Origin: Pseudoalteromonas shioyasakiensis
Lineage (GTDB): Bacteria > Pseudomonadota > Gammaproteobacteria > Enterobacterales > Alteromonadaceae
DNA: 64,000 nucleotides
Assembly: GCA_013391845.1 (NCBI GenBank)
Contig: CP058414.1
Span: 2,776,501-2,840,500, forward strand
Reading direction: 5' to 3'
This document shows positions 1 through 9,309 of the stretch, in pieces. Numbering within the stretch: position 1 is the first letter of the stretch; every line of letters begins with the position of its first letter. Both the position numbers and the translations under genes were made by a program. Below the pieces are notes generated by a model. That model made no database searches. It was not told the origin of the DNA and was given only the letters and a program-made list of their open reading frames with translations.

Positions 1-735
1 CTGTTTAATATTTGGCAAGTAATGAAAGCCTGTATCGAGCGAGGTATGCGTACAGAGGGTATCTTACCAGGTGGTTTAAAAGTAAAACGCCGCGCACCAA
101 GCTTACACCTTAAATTAAATATTGAGGTTAATAATGACCCATTGCGCGCAATGGACTGGGTTGATTTGTTTGCTCTTGCAGTAAATGAAGAAAATGCAGC
201 AGGTGGCCGTGTTGTTACCGCACCAACCAATGGTGCTGCGGGTATCTTGCCAGCGGTATTAATGTATTATCACACTTTCATTAAAGAAGTAGACCGTGAT
301 ATTGCAACACGTTATTTATTAACAGCTGCAGCAATTGGTATTTTATATAAAAAGAATGCTTCAATTTCGGGTGCTGAAGTAGGTTGCCAAGGTGAAGTGG
401 GCGTTGCCTGTTCAATGGCCGCTGGTGCACTAACTGAAATAATGGGTGGTAATGTTGTGCAAGTTGAAAATGCCGCTGAAATCGGTATGGAGCACAACCT
501 GGGTTTAACTTGTGACCCTGTTGGCGGTCTTGTGCAAGTTCCGTGTATTGAACGTAATGCGATGGGTTCAATTAAAGCAATTAACGCATCACGTTTGGCA
601 ATGCGCGGTTCTGGCGAGCAAAAGGTTACGCTTGATAAGGTCATTAAAACCATGCTCGACACAGGAAATGATATGAAAACAAAATACAAAGAAACCGCGC
701 GCGGTGGCTTAGCTGTTAATATCATCGAGTGTTAA
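1..735 (+). CDS. sdaA: L-serine dehydratase (L-serine ammonia-lyase), 3' part
   Basis: This is the C-terminal part of an iron-sulfur L-serine dehydratase, which deaminates L-serine to pyruvate and ammonia in the cytoplasm. The frame is open from base 1, so the gene begins before the window; an internal ATG at 22 is not the true start. The iron-sulfur family features are visible: GCQGEVG, followed by a TCDPVGG...VPCIERNA block, which together hold the cluster cysteines. The segment carries about 244 residues, roughly half of the family's usual 455-460. The gene converges on cysB and shares a bidirectional terminator with it. The family is clear; sdaA rather than a paralogue such as sdaB is inferred. 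Confidence 0.92.
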   Translation: MFNIWQVMKACIERGMRTEGILPGGLKVKRRAPSLHLKLNIEVNNDPLRAMDWVDLFALAVNEENAAGGRVVTAPTNGAAGILPAVLMYYHTFIKEVDRDIATRYLLTAAAIGILYKKNASISGAEVGCQGEVGVACSMAAGALTEIMGGNVVQVENAAEIGMEHNLGLTCDPVGGLVQVPCIERNAMGSIKAINASRLAMRGSGEQKVTLDKVIKTMLDTGNDMKTKYKETARGGLAVNIIEC

Positions 736-760
736 TTTATAGCACGTTTTGAGCACAATA

Positions 761-790
761 AAAAAAGCCGCTTTAACGCGGCTTCTTTAT
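761..790. terminator. Bidirectional intrinsic terminator between sdaA and cysB
   Basis: An AGCCGC/GCGGCT stem (766-771 and 778-783) with a 6-base loop is preceded by an A-run and followed by a T-rich stretch. It lies between two convergent genes and can serve both. Confidence 0.75.
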
Positions 791-792
791 AT

Positions 793-1800
<1,008 letters not shown>

Positions 1801-2068
1801 TTATAAAGGCTGTAAAGCGCAATGCCAAGCGATATTTCATCGCGCTATACATTTATATCGATTGTTTCTAAGGCTAACACATTAAATTACAGCTCGGTAG
1901 CGGTGTTTACTCGCAAAATATTCAATAAAGGTGCTAGTTTAAGGCTATACTCATTATAAAGTAGTAAGTGTAAGAAGTTTATTCGAGATAACTAACCGCA
2001 AAACTGTTCAGATCTAATCTTTTTAATGTAAGATAAAAAAATTAGATAGTTAAAACTGAGATTTAGTA

Positions 2069-2827
2069 ATGATTGTTTCTATCATCATCATGCTCATTGT
2101 TGCATTAATTGTGATCGCACTATGGGTCAGTGCAGTGCAACAACATAAAGAAAAACAAGAAGCAGAGCGCCGTAAAGAGCTTACAAAACAGAAAAAAATC
2201 ATTGAAGAAGCAGAGGATGTACTGCTTAACAGTGCCAATATCCCAATGTCTGAAAATATCCTACGTATTATTCAGCGTCGTATTTATGATGCTTTAGCAG
2301 GTATGGTAGAGCTCTCTCCAAGCTCAAAAGAATTGAAAAACAGATTAAAAGAATCAAAAGAACGTTTAGCCTCTCCAATCGAAGCTAATAATAGTGATGC
2401 ATTAGCCCTACCAGATAACGACAAACAACTGATTGCCCTAATTCAAGGGATAAAGAAATTACGTGCCTTACTTCGCTCAGAGCATGGCAAAGGTAAAATA
2501 GATAGCCAAATATTTGTTGCTGAAGATAAACGTCTTGAAAAGTTACAACTGCGAATCAATGTAGAAAGCCAAATTAAGCGTGGTATCTCTGCCCGTTCAG
2601 CAAACATGGTGGGTTCTGCCAGACAGTATTTTGAAAAGGCACTTGCGACTCTCAGCGCAGTTAGCTATAGCGATGATTATGTTAATACCAAAAAGCAAGA
2701 AGTAGAGAATTATCTAGAAACGATTAGTTCTGAATTAAAAGCATCAAATGCAACGTCACTGAAGAAAAAAGCAGAACAAGAGCAAGACGATTTAGATGTA
2801 TTATTCGCACCAAAGAAAAAGTGGTAA
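2069..2827 (+). CDS. Membrane-anchored coiled-coil protein of unknown function
   Basis: I do not recognise a characterised family. The 252-residue protein begins with a strongly hydrophobic segment (about residues 2-24) that should be a single N-terminal membrane anchor. A charged Lys/Glu-rich stretch (about 26-50) with coiled-coil character follows, then a largely helical soluble region and a charged C-terminus ending in KKKW. No catalytic motif is visible. The topology suggests an inner-membrane protein with a cytoplasmic helical domain. It is monocistronic, preceded by an AT-rich upstream region, and its stop codon falls in the loop of a hairpin terminator. A family restricted to Alteromonadales and relatives is likely but unproven. 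Confidence 0.75.
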   Translation: MIVSIIIMLIVALIVIALWVSAVQQHKEKQEAERRKELTKQKKIIEEAEDVLLNSANIPMSENILRIIQRRIYDALAGMVELSPSSKELKNRLKESKERLASPIEANNSDALALPDNDKQLIALIQGIKKLRALLRSEHGKGKIDSQIFVAEDKRLEKLQLRINVESQIKRGISARSANMVGSARQYFEKALATLSAVSYSDDYVNTKKQEVENYLETISSELKASNATSLKKKAEQEQDDLDVLFAPKKKW

Positions 2828-2842
2828 ACCACTTTTTCTTTG
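2811..2842. terminator. Perfect hairpin terminator with the stop codon in its loop
   Basis: A perfect 14-bp stem (2811-2824 pairing with 2829-2842) encloses the 4-base loop TAAA. The first three loop bases are the stop codon of the upstream gene. The A-rich left arm and T-rich right arm allow it to terminate in both directions, serving the convergent permease gene as well. Confidence 0.7.
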
Positions 2843-2853
2843 CTTTGTGCTAA

Positions 2854-4146
2854 TTAAGATAAAAACGCAAACTTAACAATAAACAGCGCTGTTAATACCC
2901 ACACACTAATACTGATTTCATCTTTTTTACCACATACCAACTTCACTGCAGTATAAGAAATAAAACCAAGTGCAATACCGTGTGCAATCGAGAAAGTGAG
3001 CGGTGTCATTAATAATACCACGCTGACAGGGATTGCATCTGTCATATCGTCCCAATTTACCAGCTTTAAGTTTTGCATCATTAAAACAGCAACATACAAA
3101 ATCGCACCCGCAGTTGCATAAGCTGGGATCATACTAGCAAGTGGCGCAAAGAACATCATTAACAAAAAACAAATGCCTACAACCACAGCAGTAAGACCTG
3201 TACGGCCGCCCACTGACACACCTGCTACTGATTCAATGTAAGACGTTGTTGTTGATGTACCAAGCATTGAACCTGCAATGGTAGCTGTGCTGTCGGCACT
3301 TAATGCACGACCTAAACGAGGCATTTTACCTTGTTCATCAGCAAGACCTGCTTTTTGCGTTACAGCAACTAAAGTGCCTGAAGTATCAAACAAATCAACA
3401 AATAAGAACGCAAAAACCACTGTTAGCATTGAGATTTCGAATGCGGCTGCAAAGTCCAATTGCATAAAGGTTGGTGCAATTGAAGGCGGCATTGAAATAA
3501 TTCCTTGATATTCCACAAGGTCTAAACCAAGCGCAATAGCCGTTACTAGTAAAATACTAATAAGCACGCCGCTTTTCATATCGCGATATAACAGCGCAGC
3601 AATAACAAAGAAGCTAAAAATCGCAAGTAGTGGACCTGGGGCTGTGATATCGCCTAACTGCACTAAGGTTGCAGGGCTTGCTACGATAATCCCAGCGTTT
3701 TTCAATGCAATAAGCGCTAAGAAAGCACCGATACCTGTGGCAATGGCACGCTTTAATACCAGTGGAATAGCGTCAATGATCCACTCTCTCACCTTAAATA
3801 GGCTTAAGAATAAGAAAATACAGCCAGACATAAAAACTGCACCTAATGCAGCTTGCCAAGTGTAGCCCATGCCCAAAACAACACCATAAGTGAAGAAGGC
3901 GTTTAAGCCCATACCCGGAGCCAGTGCTAATGGGTAGTTTGCCCATAAACCCATGATAAAACAGCCAATTGCAGCAGCAATACAGGTTGCTACGAATGCC
4001 GCACCTTGATCCATTCCCGCTTCTGCTAGCATGGCAGGGTTAACAAATACAATGTAAACCATGGTAATGAATGTTGTGATGCCAGCAATAGTCTCGCGGC
4101 GCACAGAGGTGTTGTTTTCAGTGATTTTGAAAAGTCTTTCGAACAT
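2854..4146 (-). CDS. NCS2-family purine (adenine/guanine/hypoxanthine) permease
   Basis: This is a nucleobase:cation symporter-2 family permease of the AzgA/PbuG group, an inner-membrane protein that imports purine bases with protons. The 430-residue length fits the family. The features are the N-terminal TTFITMVYIVFVNPAML segment, the APGMGLNAFFTYGVV motif in an early membrane span, the LFDTSGTLVAVTQKAGL motif in the middle, and SYIESVAGVSVGGRTGL after it. About twelve to fourteen hydrophobic spans are present. It is monocistronic, with no purine riboswitch that I can recognise in the 121 bases upstream. Substrate choice among adenine, guanine and hypoxanthine cannot be read from the sequence. 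Confidence 0.88.
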   Translation of the reverse strand: MFERLFKITENNTSVRRETIAGITTFITMVYIVFVNPAMLAEAGMDQGAAFVATCIAAAIGCFIMGLWANYPLALAPGMGLNAFFTYGVVLGMGYTWQAALGAVFMSGCIFLFLSLFKVREWIIDAIPLVLKRAIATGIGAFLALIALKNAGIIVASPATLVQLGDITAPGPLLAIFSFFVIAALLYRDMKSGVLISILLVTAIALGLDLVEYQGIISMPPSIAPTFMQLDFAAAFEISMLTVVFAFLFVDLFDTSGTLVAVTQKAGLADEQGKMPRLGRALSADSTATIAGSMLGTSTTTSYIESVAGVSVGGRTGLTAVVVGICFLLMMFFAPLASMIPAYATAGAILYVAVLMMQNLKLVNWDDMTDAIPVSVVLLMTPLTFSIAHGIALGFISYTAVKLVCGKKDEISISVWVLTALFIVKFAFLS

Positions 4147-4267
4147 GTTGAACTTTAAGTTGAGATTAATTGGCTAATTTTATCATATTTTATCTCAATA
4201 AGAGGACATTTTGCCTTGCAATGTTCTAAACTAATAAGGTCTTTTAATTCAAGAAAATAACTAAACT

Positions 4268-4732
4268 ATGTCTGATAATTCGCCAGTAGGCTTAGATTTA
4301 GAGCAACAGCTTGATAATGTACTTGCCTTTATTACCCAACCCGATAAAGGGTCGGCGCCAGATAAAAGTACTCAATCTGTTGAAAACGTACTAAACAAAG
4401 CTTTGTATTATTTAAAAAATGAACAACCTCCCCTTGCAGCCAAATGGATGCGCCTAGCAGCTATGGCGGGTAACCATAGAGCGCAATTTTATATGGGGCT
4501 GTTTTTCATCAAAGGGCAAGGTGTACCGCACAGTGTTTTTCATGGCGCGGTGTGGTTAAGTCTGGCAAGTAGCCAAGGTTATGAGCCTGCAACGGCAGCA
4601 CTTGATGACCTTAGAAAGCACATTAGTACTCGCCGATTACATGATGCGCAAAGCTATGCAGCGACCTTATACGAACAAATCCACCAGCAACAGTTTGCTC
4701 ATTTAATTCCTCGTGACCCTGACGCGAGCTAA
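4268..4732 (+). CDS. Sel1-repeat (TPR-like) protein
   Basis: This small 154-residue protein carries Sel1-like repeats, which are helical TPR-related protein-interaction modules. The repeat signature is visible at about residues 58-105: AAKWMRLAAMAGNHRAQFYMG, with a second unit around GQGVPHSVFHGAVWLSLASSQG. No signal peptide or membrane segment is seen, so it should be cytoplasmic. It stands alone between two minus-strand genes. It probably acts as an adaptor or scaffold, but the partner is unknown. Confidence 0.78.
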   Translation: MSDNSPVGLDLEQQLDNVLAFITQPDKGSAPDKSTQSVENVLNKALYYLKNEQPPLAAKWMRLAAMAGNHRAQFYMGLFFIKGQGVPHSVFHGAVWLSLASSQGYEPATAALDDLRKHISTRRLHDAQSYAATLYEQIHQQQFAHLIPRDPDAS

Positions 4733-4743
4733 CACGCGTCAGG
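4718..4743. terminator. Hairpin overlapping the end of the Sel1 gene
   Basis: A 9-bp perfect stem, CCTGACGCG (4718-4726) with CGCGTCAGG (4735-4743), encloses an 8-base loop that contains the stop codon. The following tract is only weakly T-rich, so termination efficiency is uncertain. Confidence 0.5.
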
Positions 4744-4755
4744 TTCTGCAACTCA

Positions 4756-5481
4756 TTAATGCTGTCTTGTCAGTTTACTCTCAAATGTGATGAGACCTGC
4801 ACCAACCACAAGCAATAAGATACCTAAAAACTCAAGCCACACATGGCCTTTATGCGGCTTGATAATAGGTGTTTTTGAAGTAAGGCTGTATAAGCGTCTG
4901 CTGTCTTGCTCGCCAGGCTCTACAAACGAGATGCCCTTATAGTCAGCTGAGATAATAAATTTAAAATCATGCCTGCTAATCATTTCTCGACGTTTTGCAT
5001 CTATTTTCTCGCGGCTTTGTTCAACGAGTAGCGTTCGCCAATCATGAAAAATGCCATCTGGTTCATTATCTTTCACTTCACCGTATGATTTGTACTCATA
5101 GAACATTGTATTGAATAGCTTTTCTTGATGCCCTAAATAAAACATGGCACAGCCTAGCGCACTCAACAGTATGGCAACATATATCAATGAGCGCTGTTTA
5201 ATGAATTGTTTATTACTTTGTCGCTTATACCAAGCTTCAATGTCAGGCACATTAATCAACCTAGCTTTATCTGCCGAGTGTTTTAATGGCTCCATAAAGT
5301 CACAAATTGTTAGGTTGAGCGCCGTTAGTATCGAACGAAATGTGTCATTTGAAGGCACTGATTTATCGTTCTCAAGTTTTGATAGGTAACTTTGCTCTAT
5401 CCCTATTTGCTCAGCAAATTCTGGTTGGCTTAGTTTTAGCTCACAGCGATAGTGTTTTAGTTGTGTTCCGAATGTACTCAT
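4756..5481 (-). CDS. XRE-family helix-turn-helix protein with two membrane segments
   Basis: The N-terminus (about residues 5-65) is an XRE/Cro-type helix-turn-helix: LKLSQPEFAEQIGIEQSYLSKLENDK contains the recognition pattern. A hydrophobic segment near residues 100-118 (SLIYVAILLSALGCAMFYLG) and another near 215-233 should be membrane spans. They enclose a polar stretch of about 95 residues that would lie in the periplasm. This architecture suggests a membrane-tethered DNA-binding regulator that senses an envelope signal. The upstream region contains an 11-copy heptamer repeat, about 109-189 bases before the start codon, and the tRNA-Asp operon reads towards this gene. Target genes are unknown. 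Confidence 0.75.
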   Translation of the reverse strand: MSTFGTQLKHYRCELKLSQPEFAEQIGIEQSYLSKLENDKSVPSNDTFRSILTALNLTICDFMEPLKHSADKARLINVPDIEAWYKRQSNKQFIKQRSLIYVAILLSALGCAMFYLGHQEKLFNTMFYEYKSYGEVKDNEPDGIFHDWRTLLVEQSREKIDAKRREMISRHDFKFIISADYKGISFVEPGEQDSRRLYSLTSKTPIIKPHKGHVWLEFLGILLLVVGAGLITFESKLTRQH

Positions 5482-5589
5482 AACGCATTTCCTTTTGTAG
5501 TGGAGCCACTATTCTTTGCTATTCATGCAGATATAAGAAGCTGAATAAATAGAAATAATTAAGAATATTAGCAAGATAGGAAGAAATAT

Positions 5590-5670
<81 letters not shown>

Positions 5671-5738
5671 TGTCAGTATAAGAGAAAAGTACGCTGTAAT
5701 GTAAAGATTTATCTAATCATTTGTTTGAGGAAAACAAA

Positions 5739-5815
5739 TGGCGGAGTGGACGGGACTCGAACCCGCGACCCCCGGCGTGACAGGCCGGTATTCTAACCAA
5801 CTGAACTACCACTCC
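5739..5815 (-). tRNA. tRNA-Asp(GTC), last transcribed copy of seven
   Basis: This 77-nt gene has an encoded CCA end and a CTGTCAC anticodon loop with anticodon GTC. It has the usual 7-bp acceptor stem starting GGAGTGG. The 5' flank is GC, which could pair with G73 and C74 and extend the acceptor stem. It is identical to the other six copies. Confidence 0.98.
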
Positions 5816-5865
5816 GCAGTGGTATGTGCATGGGGTAATGCACTTAATTTGTTTATGATATCAAA

Positions 5866-5942
5866 TGGCGGAGTGGACGGGACTCGAACCCGCGACCCCC
5901 GGCGTGACAGGCCGGTATTCTAACCAACTGAACTACCACTCC
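5866..5942 (-). tRNA. tRNA-Asp(GTC), copy 6 in transcription order
   Basis: This 77-nt gene has an encoded CCA and anticodon GTC, and its body is identical to the neighbouring copies. A 50-base spacer separates it from the next downstream copy. It also carries the GC 5' flank. Confidence 0.98.
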
Positions 5943-5973
5943 GCAGAGATATCATTGTTATTACTTAATTTGT

Positions 5974-6050
5974 TGGCGGAGTGGACGGGACTCGAACCCG
6001 CGACCCCCGGCGTGACAGGCCGGTATTCTAACCAACTGAACTACCACTCC
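5974..6050 (-). tRNA. tRNA-Asp(GTC), copy 5 in transcription order
   Basis: This 77-nt gene has an encoded CCA and anticodon GTC, and its body is identical to the others. The spacers between copies are short (about 23-50 bases) and differ in sequence, unlike the tRNA bodies. Confidence 0.98.
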
Positions 6051-6087
6051 GCGATACAAATTTTGTAATAAAATAGCGTTTAAATAG

Positions 6088-6164
6088 TGGCGGAGTGGAC
6101 GGGACTCGAACCCGCGACCCCCGGCGTGACAGGCCGGTATTCTAACCAACTGAACTACCACTCC
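6088..6164 (-). tRNA. tRNA-Asp(GTC), copy 4 in transcription order
   Basis: This 77-nt gene has an encoded CCA and anticodon GTC. It is identical to the other copies and has the GC 5' flank. Confidence 0.98.
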
Positions 6165-6193
6165 GCAGTATCTAATGCTATTTATTTTCCTAT

Positions 6194-6270
6194 TGGCGGA
6201 GTGGACGGGACTCGAACCCGCGACCCCCGGCGTGACAGGCCGGTATTCTAACCAACTGAACTACCACTCC
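6194..6270 (-). tRNA. tRNA-Asp(GTC), copy 3 in transcription order
   Basis: This 77-nt gene has an encoded CCA and anticodon GTC. It is identical to the other copies and is the first in transcription order to carry the GC 5' flank. Confidence 0.98.
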
Positions 6271-6311
6271 GCAAAGAAAAATGTTTTACAACCATAAGTT
6301 GTGCAAGTAAT

Positions 6312-6388
6312 TGGCGGAGTGGACGGGACTCGAACCCGCGACCCCCGGCGTGACAGGCCGGTATTCTAACCAACTGAACTACCACTCC
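6312..6388 (-). tRNA. tRNA-Asp(GTC), copy 2 in transcription order
   Basis: This 77-nt gene has an encoded CCA and anticodon GTC. Its body is identical to the others, but its 5' flank is CT rather than GC. Confidence 0.98.
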
Positions 6389-6415
6389 AGCGCATACTTA
6401 CAAATTGTCGAAAAT

Positions 6416-6492
6416 TGGCGGAGTGGACGGGACTCGAACCCGCGACCCCCGGCGTGACAGGCCGGTATTCTAACCAACTGAACTACCACTCC
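6416..6492 (-). tRNA. tRNA-Asp(GTC), first transcribed copy
   Basis: This 77-nt gene has an encoded CCA and anticodon GTC. It lies 42 bases downstream of the promoter -10 element, and its 5' flank ends in GT. Confidence 0.98.
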
Positions 6493-6534
6493 ACATTTTC
6501 GTTGCTGACTGAGTCTCCCCTGACAGCGGCGTGA

Positions 6535-6563
6535 ATAATACGAATCACCCTCTGGTTCGTCAA
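6535..6563 (-). promoter_or_regulatory. Sigma-70 promoter of the tRNA-Asp operon
   Basis: Read on the minus strand there is a -35 TTGACG (6558-6563), a 17-base spacer and a -10 TATTAT (6535-6540). A GC-rich discriminator (CACGCCGC) follows, as is typical of stable RNA promoters under stringent control. It lies between the stop codon of the upstream gene and the first tRNA. Confidence 0.85.
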
Positions 6564-6590
6564 GGGGTTTTTTGTATTTTTACAGGTTTT

Positions 6591-7964
6591 TTAGTCATCT
6601 GACATCGAAAGGTTTAAAATTTCACCTGATTTGTCATTTTTTGAGCCGTTTTTGCCAACTTCATTTTCATTCGTTGCTTGCTCATCATTTTCGGTTTGAT
6701 TTTTTTTCTTTAAAAACGGTAACGAAAATTTAAATTTAAGCGGTTTCTTTTGAACAAAAATTCTAATTGCTAGCCAACCCAATAAAAGTACGGTTAAATT
6801 TCCAACAACAATTAAGGTCACCATGAGCATGGTGGATGTTTTTTGTTCTTCTTCAAGAATTCGTTGTTGCTCCGCTTGCGCTTCTAAATCAATTTCAGGG
6901 CGAACAATTTCTGGTACAGCTTCAATTGGGCGCTCTATTTCAAATTTATAAGTAGGTAAAGTAGCCATAAATTCACGGTCATTTATATTGCTACCAAATA
7001 CAGAAAGCTCGACACTGTATCGACCCCAATCATAATTTTTAATGGCAAGCTCACGTGTTTGCGATTTATCAGCATCTAAAGAGAACATTTGCTCTTCATT
7101 ATTGGGGTAATATATTTTTCCTTGAATAAGCACTGTTTCTGGTTTGACGATTTCAGGATTTAAGGTGATCGTTAAAATGTGATCATCTTCATCTTGCTCA
7201 GCAAGTGCTATTTCGTAAGCAAAAGGCGGTTCGTGCACGACAATGGGTTTTTGTACCACGGTACGCTTTAATATAGGGGTTTCTATATAAAGCTCGGGTT
7301 GCCACTCCCCGGCTGGGAATATCAGCTTAAATTCACCGGTAAACACACCATCAAGAGGACGCTCATCAAAGCCACGCCCATCATCTCTAAAATCGGTAAC
7401 ACTTTGCGTACCTGCGCCAAAGTTTGCGAAATCACTATTATTCGTGCTGACAAAATCAACGTGTAGACTTATTACATCACGAAACTGGCCAACTTCTATA
7501 GGCTCACCATCATTTAATACGCGGCCAGTCAGTTTGACTGTTTCTCCACGAAACAGCATAGGCGGGAGTGGATCAACATTAAGCTCTATTTCACCCAGCA
7601 CCATTATACGGCTATCTGGCAAAATGCTGCCGACTACTTGCCAGGGACCAGGCATTGGGTTGCTGATGGTGATCAAGTCATAGCTTAATTCATCATGCCA
7701 GTCGAGGTCATCATTTTTGACTGAGTCAGTAGCATAGTACTTGGTACCATCAGGGCGAACTAAAACAACGGCAGGCGCACCGCGCTTACGAAAGAAGAGT
7801 AAAGTAACTTTATCGATTTTATGGTCAATACGAAAACGGTTCTCTAGCAGGGGAATTTCATTTTGCACCCCATCACGTTCTAATGGGGTTATTTTATCTT
7901 GCTCGTTGGCAAATCCCGTTAAGGGAATTAAACACACTAATCCTGCTAGTAGTTGTTTTCTCAT
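6591..7964 (-). CDS. Conserved exported membrane protein (TIGR03503-type)
   Basis: This 457-residue protein resembles the uncharacterised TIGR03503 family found in marine gammaproteobacteria beside dnaQ. It has an N-terminal signal peptide (MRKQLLAGLVCLIPLTGFA), a large periplasmic part (about 20-370) rich in beta-strand-like segments, and one membrane span near residues 383-405. A highly charged, Lys/Asn/Glu-rich cytoplasmic tail follows. No enzymatic motif is seen. It follows dnaQ by 9 bases and is probably co-transcribed with it. The tRNA-Asp promoter begins only 28 bases after its stop codon. The family name is recalled, not searched. Confidence 0.8.
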   Translation of the reverse strand: MRKQLLAGLVCLIPLTGFANEQDKITPLERDGVQNEIPLLENRFRIDHKIDKVTLLFFRKRGAPAVVLVRPDGTKYYATDSVKNDDLDWHDELSYDLITISNPMPGPWQVVGSILPDSRIMVLGEIELNVDPLPPMLFRGETVKLTGRVLNDGEPIEVGQFRDVISLHVDFVSTNNSDFANFGAGTQSVTDFRDDGRGFDERPLDGVFTGEFKLIFPAGEWQPELYIETPILKRTVVQKPIVVHEPPFAYEIALAEQDEDDHILTITLNPEIVKPETVLIQGKIYYPNNEEQMFSLDADKSQTRELAIKNYDWGRYSVELSVFGSNINDREFMATLPTYKFEIERPIEAVPEIVRPEIDLEAQAEQQRILEEEQKTSTMLMVTLIVVGNLTVLLLGWLAIRIFVQKKPLKFKFSLPFLKKKNQTENDEQATNENEVGKNGSKNDKSGEILNLSMSDD

Positions 7965-7973
7965 TTTATTACC

Positions 7974-8684
7974 CTATTCTGCACGCCATAAGCATTGACC
8001 ACCTTTAGCGACCAAGTCTAAACGCTCTTCATGAGCGGCGTGCTCTTGTTCTGTTGCTCTTAATACGACAAGCGGTGCTCTATCAGCACTAAGTCGGCGA
8101 ATACCACCAGCTTGTTGTGTTGAGCTTTCATCTTTATTTTGATTAAGATTCAGCTTTACTTGTCCACCCGTCATAGAAAGGTAAACATCTGCTAGAATTT
8201 CGGAATCCAGCAGTGCGCCGTGTAAGGTACGCTTTGAGTTATCAATATCGTAACGACGACAAAGTGCATCAAGGTTATTCTTTTGACCTGGATGCAAGTC
8301 ACGCGCCATTTTCAAAGTATCAAGTACACTACATACATCGGCAGTATTCGGAAAACCTTGATTTAACAATGCAAATTCATTGTCCATGTGACCGATATCG
8401 AACGCAGCGTTGTGGATTACAAGCTCAGCGCCGCGAATATATTCTAAAAATTCATGAGCAATCTGGTGGTATAAAGGCTTATCACGCAAAAATTCATTGG
8501 TTATACCGTGAACGTCTATCGCTTCTTCTTCTATTTCACGCTGTGGATTGATATACACATGAAAGTTGTTGCCAGTAAGGCGGCGATTAACAAGTTCAAC
8601 ACAACCGATTTCAATAATGCGGTGGCCTTGCTTTGGGTCAATACCCGTGGTTTCTGTATCTAAAACTATTTGTCTATGTGCCAT
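7974..8684 (-). CDS. dnaQ: DNA polymerase III epsilon subunit, proofreading exonuclease
   Basis: This is the 3'-5' exonuclease subunit of the replicative polymerase, which removes misincorporated bases. The 236-residue protein has the DEDDh motifs: LDTETTG at the N-terminus (ExoI), [14 protein letters not shown] near residue 95 (ExoII) and the [14 protein letters not shown] block near 155 (ExoIII, with the catalytic His and Asp). The C-terminal tail should bind the alpha subunit. It is divergent from rnhA, with 68 bases between the start codons, as in E. coli. In E. coli a tRNA-Asp gene also lies downstream of dnaQ, which matches the array here. Confidence 0.96.
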   Translation of the reverse strand: MAHRQIVLDTETTGIDPKQGHRIIEIGCVELVNRRLTGNNFHVYINPQREIEEEAIDVHGITNEFLRDKPLYHQIAHEFLEYIRGAELVIHNAAFDIGHMDNEFALLNQGFPNTADVCSVLDTLKMARDLHPGQKNNLDALCRRYDIDNSKRTLHGALLDSEILADVYLSMTGGQVKLNLNQNKDESSTQQAGGIRRLSADRAPLVVLRATEQEHAAHEERLDLVAKGGQCLWRAE

Positions 8685-8752
8685 ATCGTCTTAAGCCTGA
8701 CTCTGGTATCTTTCTATCATCACTTTATTGTACACAATATCAAGGTAAAACA

Positions 8753-9220
8753 GTGCAGAAAACCGTAGAGATTTACACCGATGGATCATGTTTAGGTAAT
8801 CCAGGGCCTGGAGGTTATGGCATCGTGATGCGATACAACGGCCACGAGAAGCAATTAAGTCAAGGTTATACCCTAACAACAAATAATCGGATGGAAATGC
8901 TCGCAGCTATCGTTGCACTAGAAACCCTCACCCGCTCTTGTCACGTCATTCTGACAACCGATAGCCAATATGTGAAACAAGGGATTGAGTCATGGGTCGA
9001 AAATTGGAAAAAACGCGGCTGGAAAACAGCAGCAAAAAAGCCAGTCAAGAATGTCGATTTATGGAAACGACTTGATGCAGCATGCCAACAGCATGACGTA
9101 GAATGGCGCTGGGTAAAGGGCCATAGCGGCAATAAATATAATGAAATTGTTGACGATCTTGCTCGCGAAGCTGCTGGCAGCGATAAATTACTTGAAGACA
9201 CAGGTTACGACGGTAATTAA
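8753..9220 (+). CDS. rnhA: Ribonuclease HI
   Basis: Ribonuclease HI cuts the RNA strand of RNA:DNA hybrids, removing primers and R-loops. I chose the GTG at 8753, preceded by AAGG at 8742-8745, because it gives the standard N-terminus ([20 protein letters not shown]) and 155 residues, the usual length. An in-frame start at 8633 would run into dnaQ. The catalytic acidic residues are visible in YTDGS, NNRMEM, TTDSQYV and the final VDDLAREA segment. The substrate-binding basic protrusion ([16 protein letters not shown]) is present. It is divergent from dnaQ. Confidence 0.96.
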   Translation: MQKTVEIYTDGSCLGNPGPGGYGIVMRYNGHEKQLSQGYTLTTNNRMEMLAAIVALETLTRSCHVILTTDSQYVKQGIESWVENWKKRGWKTAAKKPVKNVDLWKRLDAACQQHDVEWRWVKGHSGNKYNEIVDDLAREAAGSDKLLEDTGYDGN

Positions 9221-9309
9221 GGAGGCTTGAAATAAACTTGGCGCAGGCCGTTTTATATTTTTGTTATATGGTATAAGATTTGGCTATAAAGAATTATAAA
9301 GGACTCATT

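Noticed and set aside
4147..4267. A purine riboswitch upstream of the permease gene
   Set aside because: No conserved purine aptamer pattern was recognised in the 121 bases, and such riboswitches are rare in this group.
5718..5740. An intrinsic terminator for the tRNA-Asp operon (CATTTGTTT/AAACAAATG)
   Set aside because: The stem is AT-only apart from its ends, overlaps the tRNA 3' end and lacks a T-run, so it is unlikely to terminate efficiently.
5738..6161. Open frames of 61-67 codons on both strands across the tRNA-Asp genes, encoding AEWTGLEPATPGVTG-type repeats
   Set aside because: They are translations of tRNA genes; this peptide is a well-known annotation artefact.
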